Source: JANQGG01 sp964642175 (GTDB lineage: Bacteria; Bacteroidota; Chlorobiia; Chlorobiales; Chloroherpetonaceae). From it: a DNA stretch of 64,000 nucleotides. The notes under the pieces were generated by a model. It searched no databases, was not told the origin of the DNA, and saw nothing but the letters and a program-made list of their open reading frames with translations. This document shows, one piece after another, positions 27,801 to 35,851 of the stretch (position 1 is its first letter; every line of letters begins with the position of its first letter). The stretch covers positions 372,001-436,000 of the forward strand of contig CAZXOK010000001.1 in assembly GCA_964642175.1 (NCBI GenBank), written 5' to 3'. A program made the position numbers and the translations under genes.

Positions 27801-28439
27801 TTAAAATCACTTGGAGCTGTCAATGAGTTAGCCCTTGAGGAGTTTGAGCAGGAAAAAGAGCGCCTGGATTTTTTAATTAACCAGCGCCAGGATCTGCAGG
27901 ATTCTGAAAAGCAATTGCTGGATACGATAAACGAGATCAATAAAACCGCCCACGAAAAGTTCATCACTACCTTTACCGAAATACGACAGAATTTTATTGA
28001 AATCTTTCGGGATCTGTTTCATGAAGGCGACCAGGCCGATTTAATTTTGGATCCCAACGAAGATCCCCTGGAGGCCAATATAGATATTGTGGCTAAACCC
28101 AAAGGAAAGCGCCCGCAATCTATTTCCCTTTTGAGCGGAGGTGAAAAAACCTTAACGGCTATTTCGCTGTTGTTTGCCATATACCTGGTAAAACCCAGTC
28201 CGTTTTGTATTCTGGATGAAGTAGATGCACCGCTGGATGATGCCAATATCGACCGGTTTATTAATCTCCTTAAAAAATTCGCCGAAAACACGCAGTTTAT
28301 TATTGTAACCCATAATAAACGCACTATGGAATCTTCGAGGGTTCTTTATGGTGTAACCATGGAAGAAGAAGGTATTTCCAAACTGGTTGCTGTAAAACTT
28401 GGCAATATGATTTCTGACGCACAAACTGAAAACACATGA
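24873..28439 (+). CDS. smc: Chromosome segregation ATPase SMC
   Basis: Core of the bacterial condensin that organises and separates chromosomes. The 1188 residues show the full SMC plan: N-terminal ATPase half with Walker A GPNGCGKTNIVD near residue 33, a long coiled coil, a hinge at roughly 510-670 (LGILSDLFSTTGDEYKKA onward), a returning coiled coil, and the C-terminal half with signature LLSGGEKTLTA near residue 1087 and Walker B FCILDEVDAPLDDAN. Nothing is missing. Its stop overlaps the start of the HAD gene by four bases (ATGA), so the two are translationally coupled. The scpA/scpB partners are not in the window. Confidence 0.97.
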   Translation: MYLSKLELFGFKSFAQRVQVKFDSGLTAIVGPNGCGKTNIVDAIRWVLGEQKTSVLRSDKMENVIFSGTKNRRALGLAEITLTIENTKNILPTAYTEVSLTRRLYRSGDSEYFLNKVPCRLKDIHDLFVDTGMGSDAYSVIELKMIEQILSDNTEDRRKMFEEAAGITKYKIRRRQTLRTLESTHQDLDRVKDIVAEVQKKVNSLERQAKKATQAKTIKDELYDLEIAHSLTQLKDFKEKRKPLTEALPGHEQAKQAQQTEITALRTRHEELQLQMINLEKQLSTKQKEFNATSETITNSEKLTLSNQERIKSLDKAKVKAHEGLKNIELKKNELGQLSQQLYQELAGAEEQSLVQKRQYETEKKSTQNSEDALSHTRREIDDKNNDIQNLNHSLSEFRLSVQNLKAKIESIDQNIQRSEDQMMGRKNRIERAGESSADLNRQIERLKEALVEQETHLETILAEQSGLQQDIESQKEALLSKRSALNKTENRVAFLASLLENYEDLPEGIAHLEKSAGESFGLGILSDLFSTTGDEYKKAISAALGENLAYYVTRSKKDALKAIKELRREIKGKVTFILLDHFSQNVSLFSQQPHVLPDAKWAMDTIKTSDEIKPLLQTLLDRTYIVDTLEEAESLSQQYPDLVFACKTGEKLSYNGFLRGGSPQENEGERIGRKEEHEHLKTVFTSLQTSIAAQEETLESKENALKSIDVKAHEQKIKELQSELTALEKRQANLNFEIETYENEIDQANTLLVSESEQKTAYRQQLDELEPKHKQAELELASRQEELQILKASISGREAEHKARVEALQEAGLLVKDAEHRIDTIKASIKRTEGDIRSAQREEERLGEEITLAEEEQFRITSELETINENLKLLYNDKNSLQTAIAELEFQNNALKGDFNSIEKNLRELQTKRDTESEIIHQYKQDISRLDYHIDTIKTVIFQEYDLDLESQDLKLNPEINLENADERITQLKNRLKSLGAVNELALEEFEQEKERLDFLINQRQDLQDSEKQLLDTINEINKTAHEKFITTFTEIRQNFIEIFRDLFHEGDQADLILDPNEDPLEANIDIVAKPKGKRPQSISLLSGGEKTLTAISLLFAIYLVKPSPFCILDEVDAPLDDANIDRFINLLKKFAENTQFIIVTHNKRTMESSRVLYGVTMEEEGISKLVAVKLGNMISDAQTENT

Positions 28440-29122
28440 GAAAATTAGTATTGTTCGATATCGACGGGACATTGGTGCGTATAGAAGGGATCAGCAGGAA
28501 TGCTTTGATCGATGCCTTACGCCAAACTTACGGTACAGAAGGTAATGCAGCCTCTCATAGCTTTGCCGGCAAAATGGATGGCGTGATCATCTATGAAATC
28601 CTTCATGAATACGGATTCAAACAGGATGATATCCGGCATAAATTCGAGGAAGTTAAAGAAACCTATATCAGTATATTCAGGGAGCGAGCACAAAAAGAGC
28701 ATGTAACGGTTTTAAACGGTGTAAGAGAGCTGGTTTCACACTTGCATAAAGAGCCGGATGTCTTTTTAGGTTTGCTGACCGGTAATTTTGAAGCTTCTGG
28801 TCGACACAAGCTGGCCTTATCTGACCTGAACCATTTTTTCGATTTTGGAGCTTTTGCCGAAGATGGCCAGGTTAGAAACGATCTGCCCGAAGTTGCTGTA
28901 GCGCGTGCCCATACACTCACCCAAATTCATTTCAGAGATAAGGATGTGGTGATCATCGGTGATACAGAGCATGATGTTCGGTGTGCCAAAATTCTCAATT
29001 CAAGATCAATTGCCGTTGCCACTGGCCATTATTCATTTGAGCAACTGAGTTTAGAACAACCCGACCATACTTTAAACGATCTTAGCCAAACTTCAGAAGT
29101 AATTGAGCTTATATTAGCTTAA
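28436..29122 (+). CDS. HAD-superfamily hydrolase (phosphoglycolate phosphatase-like)
   Basis: A 228-residue phosphatase of the haloacid dehalogenase superfamily. The nucleophile motif LFDIDGTLVRIEG is at the N-terminus, motif II is LLTGNF, and motif IV is VVIIGDTEHDVRCAK with its acidic pair. The cap is helical, as in phosphoglycolate phosphatases. The substrate is not determined by sequence; small phosphorylated metabolites are typical. The start overlaps the smc stop by four bases, and the leucine dehydrogenase frame starts eight bases after its stop, so all three may share a transcript. Confidence 0.85.
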   Translation: MRKLVLFDIDGTLVRIEGISRNALIDALRQTYGTEGNAASHSFAGKMDGVIIYEILHEYGFKQDDIRHKFEEVKETYISIFRERAQKEHVTVLNGVRELVSHLHKEPDVFLGLLTGNFEASGRHKLALSDLNHFFDFGAFAEDGQVRNDLPEVAVARAHTLTQIHFRDKDVVIIGDTEHDVRCAKILNSRSIAVATGHYSFEQLSLEQPDHTLNDLSQTSEVIELILA

Positions 29123-29159
29123 ACGGATATTGGAACAGACACAAGAAAAAATTGATTCT

Positions 29160-30212
29160 ATGGAATTGTTATCATCTATGATACCCGATGGCCACGAGCA
29201 ACTTGTATTTTGCTCAGACCGAACTACCGGGTTGAAAGCCATTATTGCCATTCACGATACCACACTGGGACCTGCCCTGGGCGGCACCCGCCTCTGGGCT
29301 TACCAAACTGAGTCCGATGCAGTGGAAGATGCCTTGCGGCTTTCGCGCAGCATGACCTACAAAGCCTCTGCTGCAGGTTTAAATCTTGGTGGTGGAAAAG
29401 CCGTGATTATGGCCGATCCCAAAACCCGCTACACCAAAAATCTATTTCATGCCTACGGTTCCTATATTGATCGCCTTGGAGGTACGTACATTACAGCTGA
29501 AGATGTAGGCACTACCGAGCAGGCCATGGAGTGGATCAAAGAAAAAACACCTTATGTAACCGGTATCGACCAGAATAAAGGTGGCAGCGGCGATCCCTCG
29601 CCATTCACTGCCCTTGGGGTATACATGGGTATGAAAGCCGCGGCCAAAAAAGTCTATGGCTCAGATTCGCTAACCGATAAAACCATTTTGGTTCAGGGAG
29701 CAGGCCAGGTAGCGCAATACTTGTGCCGATACCTTAAAGAAGAAAATGCTCGGATAAAACTGGCTGATATCTTTCAGGAAAAAGCCAATCGGGTGGCGCA
29801 GGCTTGCAATGCCACTGTGGTTGATCCCCAAACCATTTATCAGGAGTCCTGTGATATTTTTGCACCAGCTGCTTTGGGAGGGGTTCTAAATGATGAAACC
29901 ATTCCTCAGTTAAAATGCCGTATTGTGGCCGGTGGAGCAAACAATCAGTTGTTGGACGAGTCTCAGCACGAAACCCAACTGACCGTGCGGGGCATTCTCT
30001 ATATTCCTGATTTTGTGATCAATGCAGGTGGACTGGTAAATGTGGCCATGGAACTGGAAGGCTACGATAAAAATATTGCAACAAATCGTGTGAAGGAAAT
30101 TTATAACCGTGTCATTAAGGTTATAGATACTGCAGAAAATAAATCATGTGGTCTCAATCAAGCTGCGCTAAAACTGGCCGAAGAACGCTTGAGTAATGTG
30201 GGAATGGATTAG
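29160..30212 (+). CDS. ldh: Leucine dehydrogenase (Glu/Leu/Phe/Val family)
   Basis: Reversibly deaminates leucine and other branched-chain amino acids to 2-oxo acids with NAD. From ATG 29160 the protein has 350 residues and aligns from its first residues with Bacillus leucine dehydrogenase as I know it (MELL, then EQLVFCSDRTTGLKAIIAIH). The catalytic region GGGKAVIM, the segment YITAEDVGTT, the dinucleotide fold VQGAGQVAQYL and PDFVINAGGLVNV are all conserved. A TTG at 29130 would add ten residues without support from the family. It provides an entry for branched-chain amino-acid degradation or branched lipid precursors. Confidence 0.93.
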   Translation: MELLSSMIPDGHEQLVFCSDRTTGLKAIIAIHDTTLGPALGGTRLWAYQTESDAVEDALRLSRSMTYKASAAGLNLGGGKAVIMADPKTRYTKNLFHAYGSYIDRLGGTYITAEDVGTTEQAMEWIKEKTPYVTGIDQNKGGSGDPSPFTALGVYMGMKAAAKKVYGSDSLTDKTILVQGAGQVAQYLCRYLKEENARIKLADIFQEKANRVAQACNATVVDPQTIYQESCDIFAPAALGGVLNDETIPQLKCRIVAGGANNQLLDESQHETQLTVRGILYIPDFVINAGGLVNVAMELEGYDKNIATNRVKEIYNRVIKVIDTAENKSCGLNQAALKLAEERLSNVGMD

Positions 30213-30326
30213 TTCATTTATGATGAACAAAATTTGTCTTAAACGCTTATAAAATTTTAGTTTTATAGACATTTCAGCTAATTTACAAGTAACATGCACT
30301 AAATAAGTTATTCTAAGTTCTTTATC

Positions 30327-30932
30327 ATGGTAATCAGCCGCCGACAAATTCGTGAAATAGTAATGCAAATTCTTTACGCCTATGAAATTCGTAAAGATAG
30401 CATCGAGGATGTAATGAAAGGAATTGTGACGAGCGATGTTCAAAACGATCCAAAATCCTTCGATTTCGCCTCTAAAATCCTCAATAATATTCTGAGCAAT
30501 CAGTCGGTGATAGACAGCTACATCACCAAACATGCCGATAATTGGGAGATCAGCCGAATGGCAATTATCGATCGTAACCTCATACGAATAGCAGTAGCTG
30601 AAATGCTGTTTTTAGATGATATACCTCCGAAAGTCTCAATAAACGAAGCCCTTGAAATTGCTAAGAAATACAGTACCGACAAAAGCAGTCGGTTTGTAAA
30701 TGGTATATTGGATGCCACATTCAACGAATTAAAAAGAAGTGGCAAGCTCAATAAATCTGGTCGGGGTTTAATAGACATGCCACCCAAGAAAGAGCGCACA
30801 GAGCCTGAACCCGATAAACCACAACAGGGAGACAAGCCTCTGATGCAGGAACCGGATGAAGTAAAACCTTCAGCCAAATCGCCATTACCTTCACAGATAT
30901 CAAAACAACCAAATAAAGGTTCAACACCCTAA
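30327..30932 (+). CDS. nusB: Transcription antitermination factor NusB with a charged tail
   Basis: NusB binds boxA RNA with ribosomal protein S10 and helps RNA polymerase read through rRNA operons. The all-helical fold is recognisable from ISRRQIREIVMQILYAYE at the N-terminus to INEALEIAKKYSTDKSSRFVNGILD. The usual protein ends near residue 140-150; here about 55 more residues follow, rich in proline, lysine, glutamate and glutamine (PPKKERTEPEPDKPQQ onward). This is probably a disordered tail. The gene starts a plus-strand group with the metallophosphatase and nth. Confidence 0.93.
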   Translation: MVISRRQIREIVMQILYAYEIRKDSIEDVMKGIVTSDVQNDPKSFDFASKILNNILSNQSVIDSYITKHADNWEISRMAIIDRNLIRIAVAEMLFLDDIPPKVSINEALEIAKKYSTDKSSRFVNGILDATFNELKRSGKLNKSGRGLIDMPPKKERTEPEPDKPQQGDKPLMQEPDEVKPSAKSPLPSQISKQPNKGSTP

Positions 30933-30949
30933 ATTGTTGCGGGTGATCA

Positions 30950-31651
30950 ATGAGCATAACCGATTCGTACATAGCTATTGGCGACATTCATGGCTGTTCA
31001 AACACGTTAGAAGCTTTAATTGAAAAACTTCCGCTTAATCAAAATCCACACCTGATATTTTTAGGCGATTATGTTGATCGGGGGCCAAACTCCCGTGCAG
31101 TTATTGATATTATCATCAATCTGCAACGCTCTTATCAATGCACGTTTTTGATGGGCAATCACGAAATGATGATGCTGAATTATTTGGACTATAAAGATTA
31201 TGAACCCTGGTTAATCAATGGTGGAGAGCAAACGCTTCAGGATTATACCAGCCATGGCGTACCTAAAATCCCCGAAACCCATATTGCATTTTTAAGACGA
31301 TTCCCGTTTTACCTGGACACACCCGAGTATTTTTTTGTTCATGGCGGTATACAACCATGCAGATCCATTGCTGAAAATCTCAGGCAGACCGCACCACTGG
31401 ATTTTCTCTGGGAGCGCTCGCAATTGAAAGCCGATACATTTATCCAATCACATGAAAATTGGGAGAAAACAGTGGTTTGCGGTCATACCCCTCAGCCCGA
31501 ACCCCTTTTAATGCCAAAGTTGATTGCCATTGATACAGGCTGTGTGTATGTTCAACGTCCGGGTTTTGGGAAACTAACAGCCGTAGCCTTACCTTCCCGG
31601 GAGATCTTCCAGGTAGAAAACCTTGATATGAAACATCCGGGATGGGTGTAG
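30950..31651 (+). CDS. Metallophosphoesterase, PPP-type serine/threonine or Ap4A phosphatase
   Basis: A 233-residue phosphatase of the PPP family with two metal ions. All signature motifs are present: AIGDIHGC, FLGDYVDRGPNS, MGNHEMM, FVHGG, VCGHTP and DTGCV. Bacterial members act either on phosphoserine/threonine proteins or on diadenosine tetraphosphate, and the sequence alone does not decide. No signal peptide. It lies 17 bases after nusB and 28 bases before nth, so the three are likely one operon. Confidence 0.88.
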   Translation: MSITDSYIAIGDIHGCSNTLEALIEKLPLNQNPHLIFLGDYVDRGPNSRAVIDIIINLQRSYQCTFLMGNHEMMMLNYLDYKDYEPWLINGGEQTLQDYTSHGVPKIPETHIAFLRRFPFYLDTPEYFFVHGGIQPCRSIAENLRQTAPLDFLWERSQLKADTFIQSHENWEKTVVCGHTPQPEPLLMPKLIAIDTGCVYVQRPGFGKLTAVALPSREIFQVENLDMKHPGWV

Positions 31652-31679
31652 CCAATAACAGAAACTCCATTTAAGAGAT

Positions 31680-32327
31680 ATGATCACACGAGAGCAAAAA
31701 ATCTTTGAGATTGAAAAAATTTTAGGTGAAAAGTTTCCCGATCCAAAAACTGAGTTGAATTTTAAAACCCCATATCAGTTACTTATAGCAACATTGCTGG
31801 CTGCTCAATGCACCGATAAACGTGTTAATATTGTAACTGAGACGCTTTTCAGGAAATATCCTGATCCTGATGCAATGGCCAGGCTGAGTTTTGAAGAACT
31901 CCGTGAGGAAATTAAATCCATTAATTTTCTGAATAATAAGGCCAAAAATATTCTGGCACTGAGTAAAACCCTGGTTGAGCAATACGGCGGGAAAGTACCT
32001 GAAACCCTGGAAGCGCTCACCTCTCTGCCGGGAATTGGCCGAAAAACCGCGCATGTGGTCTTAAGTAATGCCTTTGGTCACCCGGTTCTGGCTGTTGATA
32101 CCCATGTGCACCGAGTCTCTAACCGGATTGGCTTGGCCATGTCCGATAATGTGCTTGACACCGAGCACCAATTAATGGAAATTATACCAACCGACCTTGT
32201 GAGTGATTTTCATCATTATTTAATCCTTCACGGTCGCTATACCTGTACGGCTCGATCGCCTAAATGCCAGGAGTGTCCTATTACACATATCTGCGACACT
32301 TATTTTGAAAATCAATCTCAAAAATAA
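31680..32327 (+). CDS. nth: Endonuclease III
   Basis: DNA glycosylase/AP lyase that removes oxidised pyrimidines. The 215 residues have the helix-hairpin-helix LPGIGRKTAHVVL with the catalytic lysine, the catalytic aspartate in AVDTHVHRVSNRIG, and the C-terminal [4Fe-4S] cysteines in CTARSPKCQECPITHIC with the canonical 6-2-5 spacing. Complete and normal. Last gene of a plus-strand run; it converges with the pabBC gene with 44 bases between them and no clear terminator. Confidence 0.96.
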   Translation: MITREQKIFEIEKILGEKFPDPKTELNFKTPYQLLIATLLAAQCTDKRVNIVTETLFRKYPDPDAMARLSFEELREEIKSINFLNNKAKNILALSKTLVEQYGGKVPETLEALTSLPGIGRKTAHVVLSNAFGHPVLAVDTHVHRVSNRIGLAMSDNVLDTEHQLMEIIPTDLVSDFHHYLILHGRYTCTARSPKCQECPITHICDTYFENQSQK

Positions 32328-32371
32328 CTTTCGTTGATTGACATGTTGGTAGAGTTCCTTGGAACAGCAGT

Positions 32372-34240
32372 TTAAATATCCTCAATAAACACTTGTTTTA
32401 AAGTAACTTGCTGCATACCGCGGACGGCATTGCAAATGTAGATTTTATTGGCAGACTTGAGAGTGTCCGGTGTTAGAATGGCTTCTGTGCAGTCTGGTGT
32501 TTCGTCCAATAACTTTTCACGATACACACCCGGTAATAAACCGCATTCAAGCGCTGGTGTAAGCTGCCTGCCGTTTGTTTCCAAAACCACATTACTAATA
32601 CATCCTTCGGTAAGCTCACCTCTTTGGTTAAACCACAAAACATCGGCAAAACCATGACGGGTGGCTTTTTCATAGGCCTGGTTATACATGTGGCGATTTG
32701 TGGTTTTATGATACAGGTAAATGTTGGATGCTTGCATGGGGGTTTTGGCCAGGCAAACCTCTAAAGTTTTTGAGGTCTCCTCCAGAAACCGGGTTTCCAG
32801 GGCAATCTGGCCGGTGCACGAAACCAGAAGGCGAACTTTGTAAGGGGTGTTTTTTTCCAGACCCTGCGCCTTATCTAGCAATGCCCGGCGAACTTTATCA
32901 AGCTCCAGAGCAACGTTCAGGCAGGAGGCTGAATAGCTGAGGCGATTTAAATGTCTTTCAAGAAGCGGGTAGCCATTCTCGTAGCGTAAGGTTTCGATGA
33001 GCCGGATATCCCCGGCTAAGGGTTGAGCTAAAAACGAGGCTTTTAAACGGCATTCCTCAAATTCGGTTTCGGGTTCCGAATCCCATACCACACCACTGCC
33101 AATACCCATCCTGGCTTGTTTTCCTTTCATGGTGATGGTTCGGATGGCTACATTAAACTGGGCCTCTCCCGAAGGACTTAAATATCCAATAGAACCGGTA
33201 TAAGCGCCCCGTGGCCTGAGCTCGAACTGATCTACCAATTCCATGGCTTTAATTTTTGGGGCACCGGTTACCGAGCCACATGGAAAAAGTGCTTCAAAGA
33301 GTTGCAAGGTAGATAGATTATCCCTGAGCCGCCCTTGTACAATTGATATCATCTGATGCAGCGAGGGGTAGGTTTGCACCTTAAACAGCTCGGGTACATG
33401 GATGCTGTGTGGGCGGCATATTCTGCCCAGGTCGTTTCTTAGCAGATCAACGATCATTAAATTCTCTGCGCGGTTTTTTTCATCCTGCTCAAGCCAGGCC
33501 TTGATCTGCTCATCTTCCCGTGCACTCCGGCCTCGATGGGCGGTACCCTTCATAGGGCGCGTTTGAATGATATTTTCAGAAAGTTTAAAGAAAAGCTCCG
33601 GCGAAAGGCTCAAGAGGTTAAATCCGGGAGTATGTACATACGCCCCATAACTCACCGGCTGGCTGTGGGTTAAATGCCGGTAGAATGCCACCGGATCGTT
33701 CGGAATACTGAATTCTAACTCAGTAGTGTAATTAAGTTGGTAAATATTTCCAGCCTGGATCTGGGATTTTATAGCGCCAATACATGCTTTATAATCCTTT
33801 TTTGAAGTATTAAGTCTGTAATCCTGAGATGCTCTTGGCCGAAGATCACTCTCAACTTTAGTTTGGAGTCGGGATTCAAAAGGGCCTGTTATATTTCCGG
33901 TAAAGTGATCAAATACAATAGGGCTGGCATAAGCGCCAAACCACATAAGTGGTAAGTTTAAAGCCTTTAGATGTCGGCTGTGGGGCAGAGATGGATTAAA
34001 ATAAAACCCGGCTTCGTAGCTGATATAACCGGCAACGAAGTATCCATTTGTACGCCAGTGATCCAAATGTTCAAAAGCATCTGCTATTTCATCGGGTGTT
34101 GAGACCGTAATAATGTCTTTAGGGTCTAAAAACAAATAAGTTGTATGGTTGTCCTGATCTACCCTGGAGCTATGCAGCAATACCGAGTTGGGCGCGCGGA
34201 GCGACTGGTAAAATGCGTCGGGTAATGGAAAATGGTTCAT
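32372..34240 (-). CDS. pabBC: Fused aminodeoxychorismate synthase I / aminodeoxychorismate lyase
   Basis: Two consecutive steps of p-aminobenzoate synthesis for folate in one 622-residue protein. The first about 390 residues are PabB, a chorismate-binding fold with the PabB-type lysine motif RPMKGTAHRG, LMIVDLLRNDLGR, CGSVTGAPKIKAME and GIGSGVVWDSEPETEFEEC. The rest is PabC, a fold-type IV PLP enzyme (RLIETLRYENG, YKVRLLVSCTG, NQRGELTEGCISNVV). The glutaminase PabA is not adjacent. Such PabB-PabC fusions are known in several lineages. It is convergent with nth and followed upstream by the TauE-like gene; folP, a later folate gene, lies in the same strand block. Confidence 0.93.
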   Translation of the reverse strand: MNHFPLPDAFYQSLRAPNSVLLHSSRVDQDNHTTYLFLDPKDIITVSTPDEIADAFEHLDHWRTNGYFVAGYISYEAGFYFNPSLPHSRHLKALNLPLMWFGAYASPIVFDHFTGNITGPFESRLQTKVESDLRPRASQDYRLNTSKKDYKACIGAIKSQIQAGNIYQLNYTTELEFSIPNDPVAFYRHLTHSQPVSYGAYVHTPGFNLLSLSPELFFKLSENIIQTRPMKGTAHRGRSAREDEQIKAWLEQDEKNRAENLMIVDLLRNDLGRICRPHSIHVPELFKVQTYPSLHQMISIVQGRLRDNLSTLQLFEALFPCGSVTGAPKIKAMELVDQFELRPRGAYTGSIGYLSPSGEAQFNVAIRTITMKGKQARMGIGSGVVWDSEPETEFEECRLKASFLAQPLAGDIRLIETLRYENGYPLLERHLNRLSYSASCLNVALELDKVRRALLDKAQGLEKNTPYKVRLLVSCTGQIALETRFLEETSKTLEVCLAKTPMQASNIYLYHKTTNRHMYNQAYEKATRHGFADVLWFNQRGELTEGCISNVVLETNGRQLTPALECGLLPGVYREKLLDETPDCTEAILTPDTLKSANKIYICNAVRGMQQVTLKQVFIEDI

Positions 34241-34266
34241 GACTATATAAATCCTCTTAGAATGGA

Positions 34267-35022
34267 TCAGATCACCTTAAAGAGTTTTAATGATAAAATG
34301 ATGGCTGCTATAGCCAGAGCTATTTTGACCAGGTTTGCCCCGGAACGGATCTGCAACTTAGCCGACCACCAGCCACCGAAGGCCTGGCCGGCCGCCAGTA
34401 CCAGCCCATATTTATAATTGATGTGACCCGATAGCCCGAAGATCAGCAAGGCCGGTATGGTATAGATAAGCACAATCGTTACCTTGTGTAAATTAACTCG
34501 CACCAGCGAGAGATCCTGCAACATCAGGAGCGGCAGCATCAGAAGCACGCCCACGCCGACCTGGATAAATCCGCCATACAGGCCTACAAAAAACAGGATG
34601 AAATAGGTCAGGGCATTGCCGATGGCCGGACGCTCGGCAAATAAGGGCTTTTTGGGTGGTTTGACAAAAATGGTGATCACGATCAGGAGCAGCACCCCAC
34701 CCAGGATCATTTGAAAGAGGTTGTCCGGAATTCGAACCGCTATCAACGCACCAAGCGTTGCCCCGGGCATGGCGAAAGCGCTGTAAATCAGGCTTTGCTT
34801 AAATTCTTTGAAGTCCTCCTGGCGGAAAGACTGAACAGCAAAAACATTTTGCATGAAAATGGCCATACGAAGTGTGCCGTTGGCCATGGCCCCGTCAAAT
34901 CCCAGTAAAATTAATGATGGTAATATCAGGCTGGAACCACCGGCGGCCATCACGTTAATAAAACCGGCCATGGCGCTCAATCCAAGCAATAAAAGGATTT
35001 CCAACCAACTCGGATCAGCCAT
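34267..35022 (-). CDS. TauE/SafE family membrane permease
   Basis: A 251-residue integral membrane protein with about eight hydrophobic segments and the two family repeats, marked by MAGFINVMAAGGSSLILP at the N-terminus and VGLYGGFIQVGVGVLLMLP in the middle. The family exports sulfite, sulfoacetate or related anions, or takes up organosulfonates. The substrate is not readable here. It could handle sulfite produced by sulfur oxidation, but there is no direct evidence. It lies 31 bases downstream of the ferredoxin-peroxiredoxin gene, probably in the same transcript. Confidence 0.87.
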   Translation of the reverse strand: MADPSWLEILLLLGLSAMAGFINVMAAGGSSLILPSLILLGFDGAMANGTLRMAIFMQNVFAVQSFRQEDFKEFKQSLIYSAFAMPGATLGALIAVRIPDNLFQMILGGVLLLIVITIFVKPPKKPLFAERPAIGNALTYFILFFVGLYGGFIQVGVGVLLMLPLLMLQDLSLVRVNLHKVTIVLIYTIPALLIFGLSGHINYKYGLVLAAGQAFGGWWSAKLQIRSGANLVKIALAIAAIILSLKLFKVI

Positions 35023-35053
35023 ATAGTGGTGCGGCCTTTCTGCTCAGGCCAGC

Positions 35054-35851
35054 TCAGGCCTCTACATTAGTTTTAACAATGCTCAAAAGTTCCTGAATGC
35101 TCAGGGCATCTTTAAGCTCTTCCATCACTTTTTTCCATCGCACAATCCCCTGGGTATCTACAAAAAAATAAGCCCGTTTGCTGCAGTTCATGGGTTCGTA
35201 CAATACACCGTATTCTTTGCTGGCTTTTCGGTGAATGTCGCTCAGGAGCTCGTGGCGGATAGTGTACTTTTCCTGGAAAGCCAGGTGGCAAAAACGCGAG
35301 TCGACACTAATGGGCATCACCACGGTGTTGTACTGGGCAAACATGTCCAGATCGATGGAAAAACCACAATTCTGACTGGTGCAAACCGGAGTAAAATCCA
35401 GCGGGTAAAAATTGATCAGTACATTTTTCCGGCCTTTGTACATGGAAAGGGTATGAACTTCACCCGTTGTGCATTCCAGAGAGATTTCCGGAGCAGGGTG
35501 GCCGATCTGAATGGTCATGGGCCTGATTTTTTGCAATGTAGATGGCAATTGCAACCGCTTAACCGGCTCGTTGCCTTTTATATGTGAGGTTATTATTTCA
35601 GATACATCTTCAGGCTGAACATGCCCATACCAGACATTTTCAGGATAAACCAGCACAGTTGGTCCGGTTTGGCAGGCACCAAGGCAGCGACTTTCGGCAA
35701 CATCAACTTTTTCCAGACCGGCTTTTTGTAATTGCGCTTTAAATAAGTCTATGAGTTCAGATGAGCCGCGCATGCCGCAGGATGGCTTTTCCGGATCATC
35801 GCGCTTGCGGCAACAAACATAGATGATGCGGTCGGTGAGTTGAGTTGTCAT
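35054..35851 (-). CDS. 2Fe-2S ferredoxin - peroxiredoxin fusion protein
   Basis: A 265-residue two-domain protein. Residues about 8-95 form a thioredoxin-like [2Fe-2S] ferredoxin, with cysteines in IYVCCRKRDDPEKPSCG and in SRCLGACQTGPTVLVYPE. Residues about 112-262 are a peroxiredoxin of the AhpC/TSA class; PLDFTPVCTSQNCGF holds the peroxidatic cysteine, and a further Cys in EPMNCSKRAYF could resolve it. The two frames are fused with a linker and no stop. The likely role is peroxide reduction with electrons delivered by the iron-sulfur domain, a fusion I do not know as a described enzyme. Its start overlaps the end of the Ppx/GppA gene. Cytoplasmic; no signal peptide. Confidence 0.85.
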   Translation of the reverse strand: MTTQLTDRIIYVCCRKRDDPEKPSCGMRGSSELIDLFKAQLQKAGLEKVDVAESRCLGACQTGPTVLVYPENVWYGHVQPEDVSEIITSHIKGNEPVKRLQLPSTLQKIRPMTIQIGHPAPEISLECTTGEVHTLSMYKGRKNVLINFYPLDFTPVCTSQNCGFSIDLDMFAQYNTVVMPISVDSRFCHLAFQEKYTIRHELLSDIHRKASKEYGVLYEPMNCSKRAYFFVDTQGIVRWKKVMEELKDALSIQELLSIVKTNVEA

